From contig JADCBP010000005.1 of the NCBI GenBank assembly GCA_020253445.1, positions 62,001 through 126,000 of the forward strand: DNA of 64,000 nt, written 5' to 3'. This document shows positions 43,553 to 52,130 of the stretch, in pieces. The translations under genes and the position numbers were made by a program. Origin of the DNA: Methylobacterium sp. GTDB lineage: Bacteria; Pseudomonadota; Alphaproteobacteria; Rhizobiales; Beijerinckiaceae. The notes under the pieces are model-generated. The model searched no databases, was not told where the DNA came from, and was given only the letters and a program-made list of their open reading frames with translations. Position 1 is the stretch's first letter; each line of letters opens with the position of its first letter.

Positions 43553-43590
43553 AGCATTTTCCGATCTGACCGGACCGGCTCGATCTAGAG
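43549..43590. repeat. Short RIME-like element supplying both convergent stop codons
   Basis: CTAGAGCATTTTCCGATC (43549-43566), then a GACCGGACCGG core and CTCGATCTAGAG to 43590. TAG at 43550-43552 ends the RumA-type gene and CTA at 43585-43587 is the complement of the corA TAG. The element therefore fits exactly between two convergent coding regions. Confidence 0.8.
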
Positions 43591-44595
43591 CCAGCGCTTG
43601 GCCTTGAAGAACGCATAGGTGCCGCCGGCGGCCGCGACCATCAGCGCCAGCGCCATCGGGTAGCCCGCGGCCCATTCGAGTTCGGGCATCACCTTGAAGT
43701 TCATGCCGTAAATCGAGGCAATGAGGGTGGGCGGCAGGAAGATGACGGCCGCCACCGAGAAGATCTTGATGATCTTGTTCTGCTCGAGATTGACGAGGCC
43801 CAGCGTGGCATCGAGCAAGAACTGGATCTTGGAGGCGAGGAAGGTCGCGTGATCCTCGAGGCTCTGCAGGTCGCGGAGTGTGGTGCGCACTTCACCGCGC
43901 AGGTTCTCGGGCAGGGTCGCGCCAGCGGTATTCGCCGTGAGGAAGAGCAGCATGCGCTCGATGGAGACAAGGCTCTCGCGCACCTTGGAGATGCGCGCGC
44001 CCTCAAGACCCATCGTCTGCAAGGTCTGGCGGAAAACGCCGGGATCGCTCTCCTGCGCGCCGAAGACCAGTGGGGAAACATCGTCAATTCGCTCGCCGGC
44101 CATGCGCAGCAGTTCCGCCGCGCGGTCGATCACCGTTTCGAAGAGCGCGATCAGCATGTGATCGCCCGTCGGCGTGCAGGCGGCGGGCCGCGCCATGCGG
44201 TTCACGAACATCTGGAAGGAGCGCGGCTCGTCATAGCGCACGGTGACAAGGTGATGATCCTTCAGAATGAAGGAGATCGGCGCGAGCTTCGGCGTTTCGC
44301 TCTCGGATTGGCAGAGGATGCGCGCGGACATGTAGCGCACGCCATTCTCGACATAGAGGACCTCGGAAGGTTCGATATTCTCGGTTTCCTCGCGCGTGGG
44401 GATGGCGATTCCGAGACGCGCCTCCACCCGCGCATCCTCGCTGCGGGAGGGGTTGAGGAGATCGATCCACACCGCCTCGGCCGGAACGGCATCGTTCTCG
44501 CCGATGATGACCCGCTCGAGATTGCAGCGCCCCTCGGCGGAGGCTTGCCCGGGGAGATAGGCAATGATCAAGCGGCCCTCCCCCTTCTTCCTCAA
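43585..44595 (-). CDS. corA: CorA-family magnesium/divalent cation transporter
   Basis: 336 aa. A long cytoplasmic N-terminal part with coiled helices is followed by two C-terminal membrane segments (FSVAAVIFLPPTLIASIYGM and YPMALALMVAAAGGTYAFF) with the signature YGMNFKVMPELEW between them. It forms pentameric Mg2+ channels. The TAG stop is provided by the repeat element shared with the RumA-type gene. Confidence 0.94.
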   Translation of the reverse strand: MRKKGEGRLIIAYLPGQASAEGRCNLERVIIGENDAVPAEAVWIDLLNPSRSEDARVEARLGIAIPTREETENIEPSEVLYVENGVRYMSARILCQSESETPKLAPISFILKDHHLVTVRYDEPRSFQMFVNRMARPAACTPTGDHMLIALFETVIDRAAELLRMAGERIDDVSPLVFGAQESDPGVFRQTLQTMGLEGARISKVRESLVSIERMLLFLTANTAGATLPENLRGEVRTTLRDLQSLEDHATFLASKIQFLLDATLGLVNLEQNKIIKIFSVAAVIFLPPTLIASIYGMNFKVMPELEWAAGYPMALALMVAAAGGTYAFFKAKRWL

Positions 44596-44649
44596 CGCCG
44601 AAACCGAGGCGGATAGAGCCCCGCCGAGCCACGGAAATCAAGGAGAAAT

Positions 44650-45516
44650 TCAGGCCTTCAGCGGCCCGTAGGTCGCGCATGGCGGCGCGGGAATATCATC
44701 CGGCACGAAGAAATCAGGTACCAAAGCCTGTGTGGGATCGTTCCGGTAATGGTCGAATTCCGTCACGCCCTCGCCCGCGAGAAAGGTGTCGTCGATCAGG
44801 AAATTGCCCGTGAAGGTCTTCGCGTCCTTGTTGAAGATCGCATAGGCCGCATCCGCGAGGATCTCCGGCTTGCGCGAGGCCTTCATCAGCGCCTCGCCGC
44901 CGAGCAGGTTGTTCACCGCCGCCGTGGCGATGGTGGTGCGCGGCCAGAGCGCGTTCACACCGATGCGGCCGCGCGTCTCTCCAGCAAGGCCCAGCACCAC
45001 GAGGCTCATCCCGAACTTCGCCATGGAATAGCCGGTATGCCCGGCGAACCACCTGGTCTTCATGTCGAGCGGGGGCGAGAGCATCAGGATATGCGGGTTT
45101 GTGGCCTTGGCGAGGTAGGGCAGGGCGCAGCGCGAAACGAGATAGGTGCCGCGCGCGTTGATCTGGTGCATCAGGTCGAAGCGCTTCATCTCCAGCTTCT
45201 CGACCGGGGCAAGCTGGATGGCGGAGGCATTGTTCACGATGATATCGATGCCGCCGAAATGCTGCGCGGCCCTGGCGAAGGCGGCTTCGGTGGCGGCGTC
45301 ATCGCGAATGTCGAGCTGGATCGGCAGAGCCCTGCCGCCGGACTTCTCGATCTCCCCTGCGGCCGTGAAGATCGTGCCTTCGAGCTTGGGATGCGCCTCG
45401 ACGGTCTTGGCCGCGACGACGACATTCGCGCCATCCTGCGCGGCGCGCAGGGCGATGGCGAGGCCGATGCCGCGCGATGCCCCGGTAATGAAAAGGGTTT
45501 TTCCGGAAAGGCTCAT
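44650..45516 (-). CDS. SDR oxidoreductase, HSDL2-like (288 aa)
   Basis: TGASRGIGLAIALRAAQDGA, VAAKTVEAHPKLEGTI, NNASAIQLAPVEKLEMKRFD and GYSMAKFGMSLV (Tyr-x3-Lys) are the hydroxysteroid dehydrogenase-like 2 pattern, including the lineage-specific AKTxExHPKLxGTI stretch. Likely acts on an acyl or lipid intermediate; it is followed upstream by crotonase and acyl-CoA dehydrogenase genes on the same strand, consistent with a fatty or branched acyl-CoA degradation unit. Confidence 0.88.
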   Translation of the reverse strand: MSLSGKTLFITGASRGIGLAIALRAAQDGANVVVAAKTVEAHPKLEGTIFTAAGEIEKSGGRALPIQLDIRDDAATEAAFARAAQHFGGIDIIVNNASAIQLAPVEKLEMKRFDLMHQINARGTYLVSRCALPYLAKATNPHILMLSPPLDMKTRWFAGHTGYSMAKFGMSLVVLGLAGETRGRIGVNALWPRTTIATAAVNNLLGGEALMKASRKPEILADAAYAIFNKDAKTFTGNFLIDDTFLAGEGVTEFDHYRNDPTQALVPDFFVPDDIPAPPCATYGPLKA

Positions 45517-45533
45517 GGGTCGGCTCCGTTGAA

Positions 45534-45561
45534 ATCAGGATTTGCAGGGATCAGGATTTGC
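45534..45561 (-). repeat. 16-bp tandem duplication covering the crotonase stop codon
   Basis: ATCAGGATTTGC at 45534-45545 repeats at 45550-45561. The second copy holds the real stop (TCA at 45551-45553); the first copy repeats the last codons and stop downstream, just before the SDR start. Confidence 0.7.
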
Positions 45562-46300
45562 CTTTGGCAAGAAAAGCTTCGAAGGCCTGGCGCGCCTCTT
45601 GCGACATCAGCCGCTCGGAGAACAGCTTCGCCTCCTCATCGATGCGCGTGAGAATGGCGGATGGATCGCCCCGGATCAGCTTGCGGGCGAGGCGCACCGC
45701 CTCGCGGGGCTTGGCGGCGATGGCCCTGGCCGTTTCGAGCGTTTGCGCCTCCAGCGTGGCAGGCTCGGTCACGGCATTGATAAGGCCGGTCTCGCGGGCG
45801 CGGTTCGCGTCGAATTTTGCGCCCATCGCCAGCATCTCGAAAGCAAGGCGATTGCCCATGAGCTGCGGCACGATGAGGCTCGACGCTGCCTCCGGCACGA
45901 GGCCGAGATCGACGAACGGGGTCGCGAAAACCGAGCGGTTCGAGGCGAGCGCGTAGTCGCAATGCAGGATCATCGTGGTGCCGATGCCGATGGCCGCGCC
46001 ATCCACGCCCGCCACCAGCGGCTTCTCGTTCGCAACCAGCGCGCGCAGGAAATCGAGGACCGGCTGGCCGATGCCCCCGCCCATCGCGAAGCCCATGAAA
46101 TCCTTGATGTCATTGCCGGCGCAAAAAATTCCCGGCTGCCCGAGGATGACGATGGCGCCCACGCCGTCATCGGCATTGGCTTCCCTCAGGGCTTGGGACA
46201 GCGCCGAGTACATCGCGCCCGTGAGCGCATTCTTCTTTTCCACGCGCTGGAGGCGCAGGATGGTCAGCGCCCCTTCGCGGGAGACAACGACATCGCTCAT
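45551..46300 (-). CDS. Enoyl-CoA hydratase/isomerase (crotonase) family protein (249 aa)
   Basis: MSDVVVSREGALTILRLQR, GQPGIFCAGNDIKDFMGFAM (oxyanion-hole region) and VAGVDGAAIGIGTTMILHCD fit crotonases. The usual catalytic Glu positions look partly replaced in the FVDLGLVPEAASS stretch, which keeps Glu. It sits 9 bp after the acyl-CoA dehydrogenase gene in a three-gene acyl-CoA unit. Confidence 0.9.
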   Translation of the reverse strand: MSDVVVSREGALTILRLQRVEKKNALTGAMYSALSQALREANADDGVGAIVILGQPGIFCAGNDIKDFMGFAMGGGIGQPVLDFLRALVANEKPLVAGVDGAAIGIGTTMILHCDYALASNRSVFATPFVDLGLVPEAASSLIVPQLMGNRLAFEMLAMGAKFDANRARETGLINAVTEPATLEAQTLETARAIAAKPREAVRLARKLIRGDPSAILTRIDEEAKLFSERLMSQEARQAFEAFLAKGKS

Positions 46301-46309
46301 GATCGATCC

Positions 46310-48088
46310 TCATTCGGCCGCCCAGGCGACGTTCACGGAATCTGCCCCTTCCAGGATCGTCATCTCGAGGCCGCTTGCAGCGGTCACGAGATTTTCCGCA
46401 AAGAAGCGGGCATCGGCGATGCGGGTGTGGTGTCGCGGGTCGGTCTCGCCCGCGCCGAGGCCGGCATGGGCCGCCAGCGCCTGATCCGCGAGATAGGCAC
46501 CCCCCGCGACAAGGCCGAAGAGCCGCAGATAGGGGGTCGCGCCCGCCAGCGCGTCATTGGGCTTCGAGCCAAGCGCGGCGAGCATGAAATCGGTTGCGCG
46601 ATCAAGCGCGGCGAGCCCTTCTCCCAGCCGAAGGCCGATGCGCGCGAAAGCCGGGTGGTTGATGGCACGTGCCGCTGCCACCGTGCGGGCATAGCGGCCG
46701 AGCACCGCCTTCACCGTGCGACCTTCGGAAAGCGGCAACTTGCGCGTCACGAGGTCGATGGCCTGAATGCCGTTGGTGCCTTCGTAGATCGGCAGGATGC
46801 GCGCATCGCGATAATGCTGCGCGGCACCGGTTTCCTCCACGAAGCCCATCCCGCCATGAATCTGCACGCCGAGCGAGGCGACTTCCACGCCGATATCGGT
46901 GGAGAAGGCCTTGGCGACCGGGGTCAGCAGGCTTGCCTCCTCATGGGCAGCCCTGGCCTCCGCACCTTCGAGGCGATGATGGCGATCCAGCGCGGCGGCG
47001 GTGACAAGGCAGATCGCACGGGCGGCGGCGGTCTTCGATCGCATCTCGATCAGCATGCGCCTTACATCCGGGTGCTCGACGATCGGGCTGGTCGCGGTCG
47101 CCCCCGTCGCCTTGCCCTGCTTACGATCATGGGCATAGGCGAGAGCCTGCTGGCAGGCGCGATCCGCCACCGCCACACCCTGCACGCCCACCGCCAGGCG
47201 AGCATTGTTCATCATCGTGAACATGCAGGCGAGGCCCTTGTTCTCTTCGCCGACAAGCCAGCCGAGGGCGCCGCCCCTGTCGCCATAGATCATGGTCGCC
47301 GTGGGAGAGGCATGGATGCCGAGCTTGTGCTCCAGCGCGTGGCAGCGGACATCGTTGCGCTCACCCGGCGTGCCATCGGCCTTCGGAATGAATTTCGGAA
47401 CCACGAAGAGCGAGATTCCGCGCGTGCCCGGTGGCGCATCCGGCAGGCGCGCCAGCACCAGATGCACGATGTTCCCGGTCAGGTCATGATCGCCATAGGT
47501 GATGAAAATCTTCTGCCCGAAGATGCGATAGGTGCCATCGCCATTCCGCTCGGCGCGGCTCGTGAGCAGCGCGAGATCCGAACCGGCCTGCGGCTCGGTG
47601 AGGTTCATCGTGCCGGTCCATTCCCCGGAAATCATCTTCTCCAGATAGGTCTTCTGCAGATGCTCCGAGCCATGCGCCGTGAGCGCCTCGACCGCGCCCA
47701 TGGTGAGAAGCGGGTTGAGCGCGAAAGCGAGGTTCGCGGCGTTCCACAGTTCCGTGCAGCCGATATTGAGCAGGATCGGCAAGCCCTGCCCGCCATGCGC
47801 GGGTGCGGCCGCAACGCCGGCCCAGCCGCCGGCGGCCCAATCGGTGTAAGCTTCCCTGAAACCCTTCGGCGTGATGACGCTGCCATCCACGAGGCGGGAG
47901 GTTTCCTTGTCGCCGCCGCGATTGAGCGGGGCGATGCGGCTCTCGGCAAATTTCGCGGCTTCCTCCAGTACGGCCTCGGCCGTGCCATCGGCGAGGTCTG
48001 CATAGAGCCCGCTCGCGATGCCCTGTTCGAGCCCTGCGGCATGCCGCATGGCGAACAGAATGTCTTCGACCGGCGCGCGATATGTCAT
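46310..48088 (-). CDS. Acyl-CoA dehydrogenase, DmdC-like long form (592 aa)
   Basis: The N-terminal extension (YRAPVEDILFAMRHAAGL) and the body TMNLTEPQAGSDLALLTSRA, QKIFITYGDHDL, GGMGFVEETGAAQHYRDARI and YEGTNGIQAIDLVTRKLPLS match the approximately 600-residue subgroup that includes methylmercaptopropionyl-CoA dehydrogenase DmdC. The Glu in YEGTNG is the expected catalytic base. Electrons would go through ETF to the ETF-QO at 62452. Substrate unknown. First gene of the leftward unit. Confidence 0.9.
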   Translation of the reverse strand: MTYRAPVEDILFAMRHAAGLEQGIASGLYADLADGTAEAVLEEAAKFAESRIAPLNRGGDKETSRLVDGSVITPKGFREAYTDWAAGGWAGVAAAPAHGGQGLPILLNIGCTELWNAANLAFALNPLLTMGAVEALTAHGSEHLQKTYLEKMISGEWTGTMNLTEPQAGSDLALLTSRAERNGDGTYRIFGQKIFITYGDHDLTGNIVHLVLARLPDAPPGTRGISLFVVPKFIPKADGTPGERNDVRCHALEHKLGIHASPTATMIYGDRGGALGWLVGEENKGLACMFTMMNNARLAVGVQGVAVADRACQQALAYAHDRKQGKATGATATSPIVEHPDVRRMLIEMRSKTAAARAICLVTAAALDRHHRLEGAEARAAHEEASLLTPVAKAFSTDIGVEVASLGVQIHGGMGFVEETGAAQHYRDARILPIYEGTNGIQAIDLVTRKLPLSEGRTVKAVLGRYARTVAAARAINHPAFARIGLRLGEGLAALDRATDFMLAALGSKPNDALAGATPYLRLFGLVAGGAYLADQALAAHAGLGAGETDPRHHTRIADARFFAENLVTAASGLEMTILEGADSVNVAWAAE

Positions 48089-48280
48089 GCCTTCCTCCCT
48101 CGTCGCAATCCGGGGCCTGCCAGCCCCCCCTCGCCAAGTGCGAGCCTGACAGGCTCGACAACTTTCATGCTTGCGAGCCTAGGCGGCTCGAATGCGCTTG
48201 GCCAGTGCCGGGCAGCCCTGTTCCCCGCGCCGATTTGCCTCCCCGGCGGCAAGGCCTTACGAAAGCCGTGGCATCCTATT

Positions 48281-48298
48281 TAGTTAATATATGAACTA
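48281..48298. promoter_or_regulatory. Weak inverted repeat in the divergent acyl-CoA dehydrogenase / tsaC region
   Basis: TAGTT, 8 bp, AACTA in an AT-rich patch (TTAATATATG spacer) within the 227-bp divergent intergenic region. It could be a regulator site or part of a promoter; the arms are short. Confidence 0.25.
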
Positions 48299-48315
48299 TT
48301 TCACGGCCTGTAAAG

Positions 48316-49332
48316 ATGTCCATGACCGCTCCACGCTCCACCCTTCGCCTTGGGACGGATGCCGCCTCGCTGGCCGAGGCCGGTCGCCTGCTGGCGCACG
48401 GTGCCTTGGTCGCCTTCCCGACCGAGACGGTCTATGGCCTCGGCGCGGATGCGACAGACAGCGCCGCCGTGGCGCGCCTCTATGCCGCGAAGGGCCGGCC
48501 GAGCTTCAATCCGCTGATCGCGCATGTTCCAGACGTGGAAAGCGCTTTCTCGCTGGGTGATTTCAACAGGAATGCGCGCAGGCTCGCGAAGGCCTTCTGG
48601 CCGGGGCCGCTGACCTTGGTGGTGCCGGCGCGGCCGAACGGGCCGGTCTGCGAGCTGGCGCGCGCCGGGCTTTCCACGCTGGCCATCCGGGTGCCGTCCG
48701 ACCCGACCGCCCGCGCGATCCTCCGCGAGGCAGGAAAGCCCATCGCCGCGCCGAGCGCCAACCGTTCCGGGCATGTTTCGCCAACGGAAGCCGAGCATGT
48801 GCTCGCGGATCTCGAGGGGCGGATCGATGCGGTGGTCATGGGGGAGGCCGCGCCTGTCGGCGTCGAATCGACCATCCTGGCCTGCCTCGATGATCGGGTG
48901 GTCCTCCTGCGGCCCGGCGCCGTCACGCGGGATTCGGTGGAGGCCGTGATCGGCCAAAGCGTGGCCGAGCCCGAGACCGCCACCGAGGACAACCCGCTCG
49001 CGCCGGGCCGCCTGACCTCGCATTATGCCACGCGCGCGCCCATCCGGCTGGAGGCGACAAGCATCGGGCCGGACGAGGCCTGTCTGGCATTTGGACCAGA
49101 ATGGCCAGCGGGCGCCCATCCCTTGCGGACGCTCAATCTTTCCGAAAAGGGCGACCCCGTGGAGGCTGCCGCCAACCTCTATGCCATGCTGAGGCGGCTG
49201 GATGGGTTTTCTCCCAGTGCGATCGGCGTGGTCAAATTTTCCAGAGCCGGGCTCGGAGAAGCAATTTTTGACCGATTGCAGAGGGCCGCAGCCCCGCGTG
49301 GCGCAGCTTTCTATGACTTAAGTCGAATATGA
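48316..49332 (+). CDS. tsaC: L-threonylcarbamoyladenylate synthase (Sua5 type)
   Basis: 338 aa: YrdC domain (LVAFPTETVYGLGADATDSA, AKGRPSFNPLIAHV, SANRSGHVSPTEAE) plus the C-terminal Sua5 domain (PLAPGRLTSHYATRAPIRL linker and a Rossmann-like tail). It makes the TC-AMP used for t6A37 tRNA modification. The long Sua5 form is normal in alphaproteobacteria. Confidence 0.93.
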   Translation: MSMTAPRSTLRLGTDAASLAEAGRLLAHGALVAFPTETVYGLGADATDSAAVARLYAAKGRPSFNPLIAHVPDVESAFSLGDFNRNARRLAKAFWPGPLTLVVPARPNGPVCELARAGLSTLAIRVPSDPTARAILREAGKPIAAPSANRSGHVSPTEAEHVLADLEGRIDAVVMGEAAPVGVESTILACLDDRVVLLRPGAVTRDSVEAVIGQSVAEPETATEDNPLAPGRLTSHYATRAPIRLEATSIGPDEACLAFGPEWPAGAHPLRTLNLSEKGDPVEAAANLYAMLRRLDGFSPSAIGVVKFSRAGLGEAIFDRLQRAAAPRGAAFYDLSRI

Positions 49333-49406
49333 GAGCCGAGCTGCGCTGCTGTTACAGCCTGCAATTCTTGGTATAGTTCCCTGGAGAAAAATAATGCGGT
49401 AGCTTG

Positions 49407-50321
49407 ATGACCCAACCCCTCGCCTGGGACGACTTTCGCCTTGTGAAGGCGATTGCCGATGCCCGTTCCCTCGGTGGCGCCGCCGAAGCGCTCTCGGTTA
49501 ACAACTCCACCGTCTTTCGTCGTCTGAACACGCTGGAGGATCAGCTTGGCGTGCGCATTTTCGAGCGTGCGCGCACGGGCTATCTGCTGACCTCCGCCGG
49601 CGAGGAAATGGTGGCTCTGGCCACCCGCATGTCGGAATCGATCATCGAGTTCGAACGCCGCATCGCGGGGCAGGATGTTCGCCCATCCGGCGAACTGCGC
49701 GTGACCACGGCCGATACGATGTTCTCCGATCTCATCGCGCCGGCCTTCGCGGAGTTCCATGCGAAATTCCCGGAAATCCTGCTCGACTTCGTCATCGACA
49801 ACCGGCCCTTGAACCTGTCGCGCCGGGATGCCGATGTCGCGATCCGCGCCGCGACCGACCCTCCGGAAACGCTGGTAGGCCGTCGCGTCGGCACCATCGC
49901 CTGGAGCGCCTATGCCTCGCGGGATTTCCTCGCGCGCCACAAGCTGGATCCGAAGGAAGCTTCGAGCTTTCTCGAGCCGGGCATTCCATGGATTGGCATG
50001 AGCTATCCCATCCACACCATGAGCCCCACCAAATGGCTGGAGGACAATGTTCCGGCCGGCAATGTGGTGGCGAAGGTGAGCGCCGTCTCGGCGATCATCG
50101 CCGGCTTGCGCGCGGGGATTGGCGCAGGCCTGCTGCCCTGCTTCATGGGCGCGAAAGACCCCTCGCTCGTGCGCGTGGCGCTGACGCCGAAGGCCGATTC
50201 CGGCCTGTGGCTGCTCACGCATCCGGACCTGAAGAAGGCCGCGCGGGTGCGTGCCTTCCTCGATTTCTTCGGCCACGAACTCTCCCGACAGCGCAAGCTG
50301 CTCGAAGGCGAGGAAGCGTAG
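49407..50321 (+). CDS. LysR-family transcriptional regulator (304 aa)
   Basis: The HTH is DFRLVKAIADARSLGGAAEA then LSVNNSTVFRRLNTLEDQLG; the effector domain follows from about residue 90 (SGELRVTTADTMFSDLIAP). ATG 49407 is used, the TTG just before it is skipped. It is convergent with an MFS transporter gene 3 bp away, so that transporter need not be its target. Confidence 0.9.
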   Translation: MTQPLAWDDFRLVKAIADARSLGGAAEALSVNNSTVFRRLNTLEDQLGVRIFERARTGYLLTSAGEEMVALATRMSESIIEFERRIAGQDVRPSGELRVTTADTMFSDLIAPAFAEFHAKFPEILLDFVIDNRPLNLSRRDADVAIRAATDPPETLVGRRVGTIAWSAYASRDFLARHKLDPKEASSFLEPGIPWIGMSYPIHTMSPTKWLEDNVPAGNVVAKVSAVSAIIAGLRAGIGAGLLPCFMGAKDPSLVRVALTPKADSGLWLLTHPDLKKAARVRAFLDFFGHELSRQRKLLEGEEA

Positions 50322-50324
50322 GAG

Positions 50325-51602
50325 TCACACCGCGCCGGCCATGGCGAGGCGCGGCGCGGGCTTCTCCCGGATCGGCAGGTTGATCAGCGCCGAGGCCACG
50401 CCCAGCGCGATCGACAGCCACCAGACGACATCATAGCTGCCGGTTTTCTCGAACAGCACACCACCGAGAATGACGCCGAGGAAGCCGCCGACCTGGTGCG
50501 AGAAGAAGGCGAAGCCATAGAGCATCGCCATGTAGCGCGGCCCGAACATGATCGAGACAAGTGCTGCCGTGGGTGGCACGGTAGAAAGCCAGAGCAGACC
50601 TGTCAGCGCGCCGAAGGTCAGCGCCGCGACCACGCCCACGGTCGTTGCTGTTCCGAACACGCTGACCGGCATGGCCGCGAAGGGAATGGAGGCGAGCAGC
50701 CCCGCGGCCACCACCGAGCGCGCGAAATAGATGAAGGCGAGAATCCAGCGCTTGGGCATGCGATTGCCGAGCCACCCCGCTGAGAGCGAGCCCACGATGT
50801 TGAAGAGGCCCACGAGCGCCAGCGTGAGGCCACCCACTTCCGGCGGCAAGCCCACATCGTTGAAATAGCTCGGCAAATGCACAGTGATGAAGGCGAGCTG
50901 GAAGCCGCAGGTGAAGAAGCCGAGCACCAGCAGCACATAGGAGCGGTGGTGGAAAGCCTCCGTCAGCGCCTGCTTCACGGTCTGGTTCTCAGTGGCATCG
51001 GTTGAATTGGAGGGCTTTGCCTGCGGCGGGGTGGCGAGTGCCAGGGCCAGCGGCATGGCAAGCAGCGTGAGCGCGGCGAAAACCAGCAGCGCGTTCGACC
51101 AGCCGTAATCGCGGATCAGCACCACGGAGAGCGGGGAGAACAGGAACTGCCCGAAGGAACCCGCCGCCGTGCCGAAGCCGAAGGCCATGCTGCGCTTTTC
51201 GGGCGGCAGCAATTTGCCGAAGGCCGCGAGCACGAGGTTGAAGCTCGAACCCGCGAGGCCGAAGCCGATCAGCACGCCGGCGGTGAGCGAGAGCGCGGAA
51301 GGCGTCGTGGAGATGGTCATCAGCGCGAGGCCGGCGGCATAGAGCGCGAGGCCCGCCCAGAGCACGCGCAGGGTGCCGAAGCGGTCGGCAATTGCGCCCA
51401 TGAAGGGCTGGCCGATGCCCCAGACAAGATTCTGGATGGCCAGCGCCAGAGCGAAGACATCCCGCCCCCAGCCATTGGCCGAGATGATCGGCTGCTGGAA
51501 GAAGCCCATGGCCGAACGCGGCCCGAAACCGATGCTCGCGATCAGGCATCCTGAGAGGATGATGAGCCCGGCCGGCACGGCGCGGGTGGCAAGGATCGTC
51601 AT
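50325..51602 (-). CDS. MFS transporter (425 aa)
   Basis: Twelve hydrophobic segments; WGIGQPFMGAIADRFGTLRV is the loop 2-3 MFS motif, and GWLGNRMPKRWILAF the equivalent in the second half. The start ATG 51602 (MTILATRAVPAG) fits a short cytoplasmic N-terminus. The pattern is like monocarboxylate or OFA-type permeases but the substrate is unknown. Confidence 0.88.
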   Translation of the reverse strand: MTILATRAVPAGLIILSGCLIASIGFGPRSAMGFFQQPIISANGWGRDVFALALAIQNLVWGIGQPFMGAIADRFGTLRVLWAGLALYAAGLALMTISTTPSALSLTAGVLIGFGLAGSSFNLVLAAFGKLLPPEKRSMAFGFGTAAGSFGQFLFSPLSVVLIRDYGWSNALLVFAALTLLAMPLALALATPPQAKPSNSTDATENQTVKQALTEAFHHRSYVLLVLGFFTCGFQLAFITVHLPSYFNDVGLPPEVGGLTLALVGLFNIVGSLSAGWLGNRMPKRWILAFIYFARSVVAAGLLASIPFAAMPVSVFGTATTVGVVAALTFGALTGLLWLSTVPPTAALVSIMFGPRYMAMLYGFAFFSHQVGGFLGVILGGVLFEKTGSYDVVWWLSIALGVASALINLPIREKPAPRLAMAGAV

Positions 51603-51756
51603 GCAGGTGCCCTCTGGCGCGGCGACAAGATTTCGCCGCATTTGCCGGACGCTAGCCTGCTTTCACGCATTCCAAAAGCACATTGACGTGATGGATTGAT
51701 CAGCACCCGGAATGCGTTGGGGATGGTGCGGCGACAGCTTCCGGCCTGGCTCATGT

Positions 51757-51838
51757 GTCATGGCCGGACTTGTTCCGGCCATCCACGTCCTGAAGGCGGG
51801 CGGAAGTCGTGGATGCCCGGGCCAAGCCCGGGCATGAC
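51757..51838. repeat. BIME-like palindromic repeat, 82 bp
   Basis: GTCATGGCCGGACTTGTTCC and the end CCCGGGCATGAC are inverted partners; inside, GCCGGA/TCCGGC and GCCCGGG/CCCGGGC each make their own hairpin, with ATCCACG and CGTGGAT between. This is the GTCATGGCCGG...CCGGGCATGAC repeat type common between genes in this order. A related 25-bp piece interrupts the transposase at 6892-6919. Confidence 0.75.
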
Positions 51839-51841
51839 GGA

Positions 51842-52130
51842 CTACCCCGCGATCTTCGAGAAATCCGGATTTGTTGCCTTGGGTCCGGGCTGACCGCCCG
51901 GCGCGCAGTCGCGCTTTGCCAGAGCTCTACCCCGAGATTTTCGAGAAATCCGGCTTTATCGTCTTGGGTCCGGGCTGACCGCCCGGCGCGCAGTCGCGCT
52001 TTGCCAGAGCTCTACCCCGAGATTTTCGAGAAATCCGGCTTTATCGTCTTGGGTCCGGGCTGACCGCCCGGCGCACAGTCGCGCTTTGCCAGAGTTCTAC
52101 CCCGCGATTTTCGAGAAATCCGCCACTTGC
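51842..52130 (-). repeat. Tandem 85-bp repeat derived from the glyS 3' end
   Basis: CTACCCCG(C/A)GAT with CGAGAAATCCG recurs at 51842, 51927, 52012 and 52097, exact 85-bp period. The last copy is the real glyS terminus with its TAG; the three others are copies of the last 8 codons plus stop. The rest of each unit holds CCGGGC, GGTCA, GCCCGG, a hairpin that could terminate transcription. With the palindrome at 51757 this explains most of the gene-free stretch 51603-52096. Confidence 0.9.

Noticed and set aside
45542-48283. 913-codon plus frame opposite the crotonase and acyl-CoA dehydrogenase genes
   Set aside because: The minus-strand proteins carry full family motifs; the plus frame is His/Arg-rich shadow sequence.
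51842-52130. Regular repeats suggesting a CRISPR array
   Set aside because: Whole 85-bp units are identical with no unique spacers and derive from the glyS end; no cas genes are present. The arrays at 36975 and 62296 fail for the same reason.
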